Shown piece after piece: positions 55,632-64,000 of a stretch of DNA of 64,000 bases. The DNA is taken from contig CALSFV010000355.1 of the NCBI GenBank assembly GCA_943737045.1, positions 124,001 through 188,000 on the forward strand. The letters are read 5' to 3'. Position 1 is the first letter of the stretch. The number at the start of each line of letters is the position of its first letter. The translations under genes were made by a program, and so were the position numbers. The stretch is from Parapristionchus giblindavisi. Its lineage: Eukaryota > Nematoda > Chromadorea > Rhabditida > Diplogasteridae. The notes below the pieces were generated by a model. It was not told the DNA's origin and made no database searches. It saw nothing but the letters and a program-made list of their open reading frames with translations.

Positions 55632-55798
55632 CAGTTCAATTCAATTCAATTATTTATCATATCATGCATTAGTGCTCAGATGGGGATGAGTCGGCGGTAT
55701 TCATCACGGGTTGCATTCCACCAGTTGACGCCAATAGCTCGCTTCAAATAGTCTCTCCTCCGAACTCGTGGCTTTCCTGGGGTGTTCAGTTGTAGTTG
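55632..55798 (-). mobile_element. LINE 3' end with (TTGAA)n tail, second copy
   Basis: The minus-strand frame KPRVRRRDYLKRAIGVNWW continues to EYRRLIPI and a TGA, then UTR and an AATTGAATTG tail. Flanked by direct repeats TAGGGTAGG (55,623-55,631 and 55,799-55,807). Same family as 53,784-53,953 but diverged. Confidence 0.82.
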
Positions 55799-56009
55799 TA
55801 GGGTAGGTGAGGTTAACTCCTAAAACTCCCCTTGTAAGTATTAGGGCTTGTGTACAGGGGTGGATTACGGTAGCCAGTGCGCCAGGTGGTGCGACGCTTA
55901 CTAAACTACACCATAGTCTCTATAAGAGATAAGAAATATCAATATGTGAGCGGTTTTTTTCTACCGAATCTCTTGCATATTCCAGAAATAGAGTCATGAA
56001 TGAGGAAGT

Positions 56010-56181
56010 AGAGGGAGAGGAAGAGGGAGAGCGAGAGGGAGAGGGAGATGGAGAGGGAGAGGGAGAGGGAGAGGGAGAGGGAGAGGGAGAGGGAGAGGGA
56101 GAGGGAGAGGGAGAGGGAGAGGGAGAGGGAGAGGGAGAGGGAGAGGGAGAGGGAGAGGGAGAGGGAGAGGGAGAGGGAGAG
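56010..56181. repeat. (GAGGGA)n array
   Basis: About 25 perfect hexamer units. Open frames here (GluGly repeats one way, LeuPro the other) are composition artefacts. Confidence 0.97.
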
Positions 56182-56649
56182 TCGAAAAAAAGCTATTTAT
56201 CAATGTCTCTCTCTCGCTTCGTTAACTCCAGTATTCATGAAGTTATTATTATTATCTTCGCTACGAACGTCACGTAATATGTACGTTGTGATTACTGCTA
56301 CAACTCCTCAATTTCAATTCAACATTAGCTTCAACTATTGATATATTAGGGGATAATCTTCCTGATATTATTGTGAAGGCGTCACCAAAACTCTTTTGTA
56401 ATTACGTCAAAATTACCCATATGATGTGATAGTCCCTGAGACACATAATCGTGAAATGTTTTGAAAAGTAAGACCTTTTTCCTCCAAAAACCCCCTCATC
56501 TCCTCGTTGCGTCCAAGTCAAGTCAAGACATAAATTATTATTATTATTATAAATAATTGACGTGTAGAATAAATATAAGAATTGAACCCTAAAAATTGCC
56601 GCCTTTCCGTCAGGCTTCTTTCTCTAATTGTAAGCACATTTAGTATTTG
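56182..56649. other. Intergenic, nothing recognised
   Basis: AT-rich, no supported frame or repeat apart from a short (TTA)n run near 56,536. Confidence 0.5.
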
Positions 56650-56657
56650 ATGGGTAC

Positions 56658-58396
56658 TAGGGTTGCAGGAACGGGAGCGAAGTCTACGCACCCTATTCCC
56701 ATCCCCTCCCTTCTCTCTAGCAATCGCCTGTGAGAGGCACTCTCTCCCTTCCCAACTTCGTAATTTGACACATCACGGCTAGAGGGTGCGTAATTCCCGC
56801 ACCTTTGCGGGAATTACGCACTGTCTCTCACCTCTCCCTTCCCTTCTCTCTGCTCTCTCTTCACTCCAGCCGCCTCACATTGAGGCAGCCCCATTGAGAC
56901 ACGTTTGAAGACATATCTAACTCCCCTCACATCTGAGAGCTTAGCAGTCAACAGCAAAGTTGTAGCTCACGTCGATCCGACTCTGATTCTTTTTTGGAAG
57001 AGTCGATACGATCAAAATAAACAAAATTACATTCGTTCTTCGGTTTCAGAGGGAAATCGCAAAGATTACTTTTCAATTAATTATTTTTTATAGACAATTG
57101 AATTTCTCTCAATGATCAGAGGAATCAGATTTCCCCCTGAATATTGATTTTCCGAGTCATTATCTCTATTTTCATTTCAATGATTTATTTTCTCGAGAGC
57201 GACTTTGTTCACCTCTCTTTGTCCACTCTCGTCCGAATTTTATCCGAACAGTGATAAAAACAGTCATCAACGCAATCAACAGAACTCTGAAACGTGAAGA
57301 TTATGATGCCATAACTTTAGATAAAAAGCTGTGAAAGCTGTATTGTGGAGAAAATCATGTCGAATATCAGTTTTGTAGCCTGATTTATGCCATGATCCAA
57401 ACTGTATAAATTGATACAGTCCACACTAAAAACTCGTAGACAATACTACATAAACATCGTAAAAAAATGATAAAATGAGATTTCTCTTAAGTTTTGTCGA
57501 ATGTTGTAGGAAATTGTCACAAATATTTCAACTTTTTTTCGTTTTGACGGTGCTTTTTACATTTTCTTTAGAACATATATAAGAAAATATATTTTTATTT
57601 TTTTCGAGATGGTTAAAGAGTTTAAAATATTTAAAACAAAAATCCCAGATCATATCGAATGAGCCTAAACACAGATAGATTCTGACAATGAGAGATCGAG
57701 TTTCATTGAAAATAAAGCCATCTCGATTAACTCGATGAACACTCGGTTGTTGTTGCCTCATGTAAAGAAACAGTCTCGGACACTGTATCTGACTGTATTT
57801 GATGTGTTAGTATTCTGAATTAAAGAAACTCACAACCAGTCGCGCGACGAGAGGGGACAATGAGAGGTGAACAAAGTCGCTCTCGAGACAATTAATCATT
57901 GAAATGTAAAATAGAAATAATGACTCGGATAATCAATATTCAGGCGAAATCTGATTCCTCTGATCATTGAGAGAAATTCAATTGTTCATAAAAAAACTTA
58001 ATTGAAAAGTAATCTTTGCGATTTCCCTCTGAAACCGAAGAACGAATGTAATTTTGTTTATTTTGATCGTATCGACTCTTCCAAAAAAGAATCAGAGTCG
58101 GATCGACGTGAGCTACAACTTTGCTGTTGACTGCTAAGCTCTCAGATGTGAGGGGAGTTAGATATGTCTTCAAACGTGTCTCAATGGGGCTGCCTCAATG
58201 TGAGGCGGCTGGAGTGAAGAGAGAGCAGAGAGAAGGGAAGGGAGAGGTGAGAGACAGTGCGTAATTCCCGCAAAGGTGCGGGAATTACGCACCCTCTGGC
58301 AGTTTCTCTTGTCTCGTGCGGGAAATGACGAGAGAGGGGCAAGAGATGGGAAGAGGGCGCGGTAAATTCGATTACGCTTACGGAACGGCAACCCTA
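56658..58396. mobile_element. hAT-like palindromic element (~1.74 kb)
   Basis: Ends TAGGGTTGC and GCAACCCTA, flanked by exact 8-bp repeats ATGGGTAC (56,650-56,657 and 58,397-58,404). Arms of about 550 bp (to ~57,250 and from ~57,840) each contain a small hairpin GTGCGTAATTCCCGC near 56,790 and 58,270 and mirrored frames. Central 600 bp is AT-rich. No transposase recognised. Confidence 0.9.
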
Positions 58397-58495
58397 ATGG
58401 GTACTGTAACGCAACTTTGGTCAGCGGCCCCCATGTCATACGTCTGCGAAATAGAAATGACTCCATTTTGAGGACAAAATCAATTCCATCATTGA

Positions 58496-59132
58496 GATTT
58501 TGGTATATCGTGACAAGAATCGAGAGAAGTCGTTTATCAAGTTTTTGAGCCACAAATTTAGTCGAGATTACTAAATAGTTATTACTAATTTGCAAGCAAA
58601 AACAGGGAAAATAATACGAACTCGTTAGAGAGAAAAAGTTGGAGATCAGTGAATTCTCTTTTTGTAATTCTTTTCGCTACATTCCTACACCACTGAATTG
58701 CTTGTAATGATTTATTCCTTTTCGTGCAATATTTTTTCAATGATACTGGAAAGACGACTAGAAAATATTCCCAATCAAACATTTGGAAAACTAAAAGCGA
58801 CAATGCTTACAGTAACCACAGTAAGGAAGTACAGTACAGTACAGTAAATACAGTTGTATGGGTACCCCTCAAACGCTTTCAATGAGTTAGTGCTAACCGC
58901 CCTATTTTCCAAATTCTGGCAGATTAGTAATAAGTTATTACAAACAATTCCGTGGTGTACGTAAGTAACGAAAATAATTACGAATAGAGAAATCACTGAT
59001 TTTTTTTTCTAACGAGTTCGCACAATATTCCATATTTAGGCAAGCATATTAGTAATAATTACTAAACAAGATTAAATTTGGCGTAAAAACTCGATAGATG
59101 ACTTTCCTCGATTCTTGTCACGATATATCAAA
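58496..59132. mobile_element. ~640-bp inverted-repeat element
   Basis: Ends ATTTTGGTATATCGTGACAA and complement TTGTCACGATATATCAAAAT; inner repeats TAGTTATTACTAAT also inverted. Centre contains an (AGTAC)n-like stretch near 58,828. Confidence 0.8.
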
Positions 59133-59479
59133 ATCACTGATGTGTAGAAACTTCAATTTCATAACCGTTTCGAGATATCGAATAGCACCATCTGCAAGCA
59201 AATTTCACTTCTCCTTGAAACATATTTGAACTGTTTGGCGTCATTTTTCTTTTTCTTTATCACACGTTTCATTGTTTATACATGAATACGTCTAAATACT
59301 ATTATTATTATTATTATTTTAAGTCATATATTTTTTTAAATTGGCATAGTCCCAAAAAACTTGTTTATCAGATTCAAGTGTACTCTTGTAGTGATAAGAG
59401 ATTAGAGAAAGGGAGAGATAAGAACGGGATGTTATCATTGCGAAATTCCCCACCATGGCAACCGTTGACCGGAGGATGA

Positions 59480-59820
59480 ATCATGATGATACTCTCTCGA
59501 TATGTCGTACTATCTCTTCGTTGTCTGACATCCTGCGATCTCTCATTATCACATGCTCTCTCATCATTCTCTATCTGTACTCTCTCATTATCCCATAGTA
59601 TCTCGCCTTGCTTTGACTGTATGTACTCTCTCATTATCTCACACTCTCTACATTATTCCTCTAACAACCTGTACTCGTTTGTATGCTCTTTCTCCACCGC
59701 TGTTGTTCCCCTTAATTTTTGTGATCTAATAATATCCTCTGACTGTTTCTCTCTCTCTCTCTCGCTCTCTCTCTCCCTCTCTCTCTCCCTCTCCCCCCCC
59801 CCCCTCTCTCTCTCTAACCA
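59480..59820. repeat. CTCTC-rich tract with degenerate repeats
   Basis: Loose repeats of CTCTCATTATC-type units (59,540-59,650), then (CT)n at 59,748-59,812 with a C-run. No gene supported. Confidence 0.7.
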
Positions 59821-60082
59821 CCCTGCACTCTCTTCTCTCCTCCCCTCTCTCGTCCCATGACTCATCCTCTGTTGTATCCAGTAGTGAACACTCACTGCAT
59901 GTTTACATTCGCGGTCATTGTTCCTGCGGGTCTTAGGACACCTCATACAGGGACACACTGTTCAACAATGAAGAACAGACGAATGAAGATCATTGAATAT
60001 GGGGAAGCGAGGGAAGATCATGAAAAAAAGAACTACATAGTTAGTACAGTGAATTCCAGTACTCCACTTATAGGAACACCCC

Positions 60083-60165
60083 CGAGCTAATTTGAAACGT
60101 TCTGTCACAGACAAAGAAAGCGAAAGAATGTGACCAGAGCGGAGAATTTCAAATTAGCTCGGGCT
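60083..60165. mobile_element. MITE, family M1
   Basis: GAGCTAATTTGAAACGTTCT to GAGAATTTCAAATTAGCTCG, a clean small inverted repeat. Confidence 0.75.
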
Positions 60166-60500
60166 GTGCATTTAATCAATCATTTACATGTCCGAATTTT
60201 TCCAAAGAAAGATGAGAAAACGGTTCGAGAATTTTGTGGAGTATTCTGTTTTCTCGCAAACAAGCGCCACAACAGCTGATCATGAAGCAAACGCGTTCGA
60301 TAGAAGATAATATTGTATCTCCGTGTTGAGCGCGCAGCAATACCAGTCAAAATATAATGATAGGAGTTGTACCTTGGGGATTACACTGATTGCGAATGAG
60401 AATATTCAATTTTTATCATAAAGTAATGATAAATCTCAATTCCCTGAGCTCTTCATTACCCAATAAAAGATTGAATAGAAGGCATCTCAGTAAACAGCCT

Positions 60501-60819
60501 ACATACATACATATTTATCATATCACCACATTAAATGCAGAGGGGTCGAATAACCCACGAAAACTTGACGTTGCTCGTCCAATCGGCCTGCTTGACAAGA
60601 TGGAAGTACCGCTCCTGACTTTAGTCGAATAACCCACGAAAACTTGACGTTGCTCGTCCAATCGGCCTGCTTGACAAGATGGAAGTACCGCTCCTGACTT
60701 TCCAAGGTCTACTAGGAGGGGATTCAACTGTTGTTCCTCTTCTCTTGATGGAATAGGCGAGAGTAGGGAGATAATAGTCCAACCGACCGAACCGCAGAGA
60801 GTAAAGGCAGAAGAATGGA
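60501..60819 (-). mobile_element. SINE-like retroelement, second copy, with internal duplication
   Basis: Related to 12,425-12,779 and flanked by a 12-bp direct repeat AGTAAACAGCCT (60,489-60,500 and 60,820-60,831). A ~76-bp block containing ACCCACGAAAACTTGACGTT is duplicated in tandem. The tail, on the minus strand, is ATGTATGT-like. Confidence 0.75.
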
Positions 60820-61179
60820 AGTAAACAGCCTTACCATCTCATATACGTGTGTACATGTTTTGGCGTCTAGGGATTACCCGATTGCCATCCCGCAGACTTC
60901 GGCATCGTAGACTGGTTCTTTTTGCTATTGTTACGAAGTTCTTGGGCTACCTCTATGTGTGGAGATCTTTTTTCGCAGACGTATCGTGCGGTTGTGTTAT
61001 GCGTATGTGGTGATCTAGGAAAAGTAGTTTGAAAAGTAGTTTCATAATGGCAAACTCTTACATCGAAAACCAGAAAATACGAAATATCTGTAGTGCTTCG
61101 ACAGTAAATATCAATACAGCCATAGATACCATCATAAACGTGTCGAAAAGCCGTAAAGTTGACCAAAATAAGGATCCAT

Positions 61180-61390
61180 CAATCTATCTTCTCCTCTCCC
61201 TTCGAACAAGTGTCTTCCTCGCCTTCTAGGATCTCTCCCTCTCCCTCTAGGATCTCTCCCTCTCCCTTTCCCTCTAAGAACTCTCCCTCTCCCTCTCCCT
61301 CTATGGTCTCTCCATCTCCTTCCAGATTCTCTCCCTCTCCCTCTAGAGCCTCTCCTTCTCCCTCTAGATTCTCTCCCTCTCCTTGTCTGC
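61180..61390. repeat. CTCTCCCTCTAG-type degenerate repeat
   Basis: Irregular CT-rich 12-24 bp units containing CTCTCCCTCTAGGATCT variants. Ser-Pro frames here are compositional. Confidence 0.85.
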
Positions 61391-61499
61391 TTCCAAGATG
61401 GATGAACTACTTAACGAGGGCTGTCCCCAATCAGGGTGGCAGTTGATCAATCGACTGCCACCACTGAACATTGGAAGACAAAACGATATGGGAAGTCGG

Positions 61500-61680
61500 T
61501 AGTACACAGTGATCTGCGCAGTGTGTATCAGGCATTCTCGGATCTGTTCGCCATTGATGAATGCCAACATTTTAGAGATTGTGTGATTCATTCTGCGCAG
61601 TGTGTATCAGGGTGCTCTACTTGTTCAATGAAGAATGGCAAAACTTTAGAGAATGTGTGCCAGTTCCGCGCAGTGTGAAC
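61500..61680. repeat. Imperfect ~100-bp direct repeat
   Basis: Two units share CTGCGCAGTGTGTATCAGG and a following AATG-TTTAGAGA-TGTGTG; a third CGCGCAGTGTG ends the block. A plus-strand frame crosses it (61,436-61,678), Cys/His-containing, but I cannot support a gene. Confidence 0.6.
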
Positions 61681-61894
61681 TCATGGTACATCATGTAGAT
61701 ACACTGTTGGACAGTTGCATGGTATCCCTCATATTCTCCCTCTCCCCCCTTTTATAGTCCTCAATCCTCCCCTTTTCATTCAAAAGGGGAAAGCCAGGGG
61801 GAATGGATAGATAGATAGCATTAGTGTAGTGGACCGTATTCAATACGTGAATGAATCATATCGAAGAATACAGGAGCGGATTGTATTAACAGAC

Positions 61895-62215
61895 GGGAGG
61901 AGAGAGGGAGAGAGAGGGAGAGAGAGGGGGGAGAAGGAAAGGGAGAGGGAGGGGGGAGAAGGAAAGGGAGAGGGAGAGGGAGAGGGAAAAGGGAAGGGAG
62001 AGGGAGAGGGAAAAAGAGGGAGGAAGAGGGAGATACAGAGGAAGATAGAGGTAGAGAGAGGGAGAGAGAGGAGAAGGGCAGGGGAAAGAAAGAGGGAGAG
62101 GGGAAGCAAGAGCGAGAGGGAGAGAGAGAAAGAGAGGAATATTGGGAGGAAGAGGAACAGAGGGAGGGAGACGAAGAGGAAGAGAAGGAGGGGAAGGAAG
62201 AGAGAGAGATTCTTC
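61895..62215. repeat. GA-rich low-complexity tract
   Basis: Irregular GAGAGGGA/GGAAG purine run of about 320 bp. Open frames on both strands are compositional. Confidence 0.9.
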
Positions 62216-62789
62216 CGCTTCCAACTTCCCTACTGTTTCCTACAATCTTTCCTATTTTCACGCTATCATCCCTCAACTTCCTCATCCTCCCATCCCTATT
62301 CCCCCCCCCCCCCCCTCTGTTCTTCTGTATCATCCTCTTCCTCATCGCCTATTATTCCTCCCCAGCTCTTCTTTATTACCTATTAATATTCATATAAGGA
62401 AAAATATTCTTGCACAATTCGTACATGGAGCTCGATTCTACAGGGGGTTGGGGGTATCTCAACTGAAAATTGGAAAAAAGATAAATTTGGTATTTTTTTA
62501 CAGGGGGGGGGGGTGGCGTTCCACCTATTTCTCGAAATGCCCTAATTTTACAGGGGACATCTCCTTGTCGGACCCAGGTATGATTCGTTCATTGTATCGT
62601 ACGCTCTTGTTTTTTCCTATTTATCGGTTTTTTACAGAATTCAGCTATTTTGTTCTTTTAAACGATGAAGATATCGATTCGGAGAAGTTTTTGTTCCATT
62701 GATTCATCGTCTCTCTTCTCCTCTGGAACAATCTTATGACTCATAACGAGCCATCCATCTAACTAAGCCTTGTCAGAGTTCAAAGATCA

Positions 62790-62828
62790 ACCAAGTAATG
62801 AGAGAGGGAGGGAGAGGGAGAGAGAGGC

Positions 62829-62865
<37 letters not shown>

Positions 62866-62915
62866 AGAGTTAGAGACGGTGAGAGAGCATGGATAATCGA
62901 GAGAGTTAGAGAAAT
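62790..62915. repeat. (GA)n tract
   Basis: GAGAGAGA microsatellite with interruptions. Confidence 0.9.
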
Positions 62916-63079
62916 AGAGTGGGGGAAGCAGAGGAAGAAGATGAAATAGTCCTTCGCATGCAACTAAGACCCTGGTCCCCTAGTCCCCAGTGTTCCTCCG
63001 GTCTAATTTGGGCTTCACCCTCTCTTTCTCTCTCTCTGGCTTCCCATCAAATGTTTCTACCCCTCCCTCGGGGAGTCAT

Positions 63080-63178
63080 TTCGAGGGAGAGGGAGGGGAA
63101 GAGGGAGAGGAAGAGGGAGAGGGAGAAGGAGATGAGGGAGGAAAGAACGGGAGAGGGAGAGGGAGAGGGAGAGAGGAT
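63080..63178. repeat. GAGGGA-rich tract
   Basis: Purine-rich repeats similar to 56,010-56,181, shorter and less regular. Confidence 0.9.
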
Positions 63179-63199
63179 TGAGTAGTAGAAGGTTTCAGT

Positions 63200-64000
63200 A
63201 TATTTCTTGCCTTCTTCCTTCTTCCCCTTATTCTTATTCGATATATTCGCCTCCCCTTCTACTTCCTCACTATCAGAGAGTAGGCGATTGTCACGGCGCT
63301 ACTAAATCAGAAACCGAATCTGTCGGTTCCGGGTATCGGTACCGACTGTGGATCGGTACTAAACGGTTCCAATCTCAATTTCAAGTACCGTAATCTTCAG
63401 GCGTTGATCATTCCACGTTCAGCACCATTTCAATCTAGGTCTACACACTGCTTAATATTATCAGCTTCTTAAACATCATAAAAATATGGTGTGTTTCACC
63501 AAGTACAAAATTATATTTATAGAGCGCAAATCATGTATTGTATATGTGTTGATGATCTAATAGATATGAATATAGCGCGGCCACAGCCAGACGGGTTTGG
63601 TGGCCACGCCGGTCTCTCGATTCGTAGTGCTCTCTCATCGGCACTACCGAATTCTGGAGCGAACTTTCACTTTAAAAGGTCAATGGCAGTAAACAAGTTA
63701 GGTTTCAATACGGAAACAAAAAAAATCAAAAAAATCTAGTAGTGTTCTCTTGTCTATCACTTCGATATCCTAATTATATCCAATGTACGCCAAAATCATT
63801 AATTACCCAAGGAGGTAATTTCTCTATCTAATAATGATGCGATAACAACATTGAAACGTCATAAATATAATAAATTCTTATCTTGTAAAGCACTCGGTTA
63901 CACTCCGAAATAGATTCTGCACCAAAATCTGCTGCCATCTCGGACCATCTATCACTTGTCTCCCTCCGCCCCTTCTCTGTTCCGATGAATTTGAAGTGGA
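63200..64000. other. Window end, nothing supported
   Basis: No exon or repeat with adequate support. A GGTATCGGTACCGACTGTGG string near 63,335 is locally self-complementary. Confidence 0.5.

Noticed and set aside
55996..56277. Long GluGly / LeuPro open reading frames
   Set aside because: They are translations of the GAGGGA array in different frames, not proteins.
61436..61678. Cys/His-rich 80-codon protein, possible zinc finger
   Set aside because: Cysteine spacing follows the ~100-bp DNA repeat and does not fit a known finger; no exon signals.
61821..62702. 185-codon charged frames on both strands
   Set aside because: Purine/pyrimidine-rich low-complexity DNA keeps several frames open; no domain or conserved start.

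Overview
The window is eukaryotic and most likely from a nematode. Coding sequence is broken into 50-210 bp exons separated by short GT-AG introns. One gene family resembles a nematode chemosensory serpentine receptor (SRG superfamily). AT-rich introns are packed with short dispersed motifs (TTTGATC and TTACGGTA), and palindromic TTAA- and TA-flanked elements of the kind known from nematode genomes are abundant. Species cannot be fixed from sequence alone. No bacterial operon, CRISPR array or viral genome is visible.

Layout. About two thirds of the window is a rearranged cluster of two gene families. Family 1 is a cytosolic carboxypeptidase of the CCP1/Nna1/CCPP-1 type (M14D tubulin deglutamylase). 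Copy 1 (666-6,090) and copy 2 (9,509-20,654) lie on the minus strand. Copy 3 (28,601-33,659) and copy 4 (33,888-37,098) lie on the plus strand. A 5'-exon fragment sits at 26,704-27,106 (-) and an exon scrap at 39,371-39,405 (+). Exon sizes and phases are almost identical between copies, so the gene model can be read exon by exon. Every copy carries at least one disabling lesion: a 1.03 kb insertion (copy 1), an exonic retroelement and a mutated splice donor (copy 2), a 4-bp deletion, lost acceptor and catalytic Glu-to-Lys change (copy 3), a retroinsertion, exon truncation and nonsense codon (copy 4).

Family 2 is a seven-transmembrane chemoreceptor. A nearly complete plus-strand gene spans 41,437-49,292. 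A broken minus-strand copy lies at 20,868-24,681, with fragments at 27,500-27,823 and 47,757-47,813 (-). The arms 24,190-25,460 and 40,320-41,800 form a large inverted duplication. On the minus strand the receptor exons run directly into the carboxypeptidase 5' exons, and this junction occurs twice.

From 49.7 to 52.1 kb there is an unrecognised gene whose first exon encodes a clear signal peptide. From 52 to 64 kb the window is mostly transposon-derived and low-complexity: LINE 3' ends with (TTGAA)n tails, a 1.7 kb hAT-like palindrome with 8-bp target duplications, other inverted-repeat elements, and long GA/CT-rich tracts.

The strongest biology here is structural. Because the cluster is duplicated, many mobile elements can be compared with an empty site in the sister copy, which shows their ends and target duplications directly. 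I see no convincing new multi-gene system.
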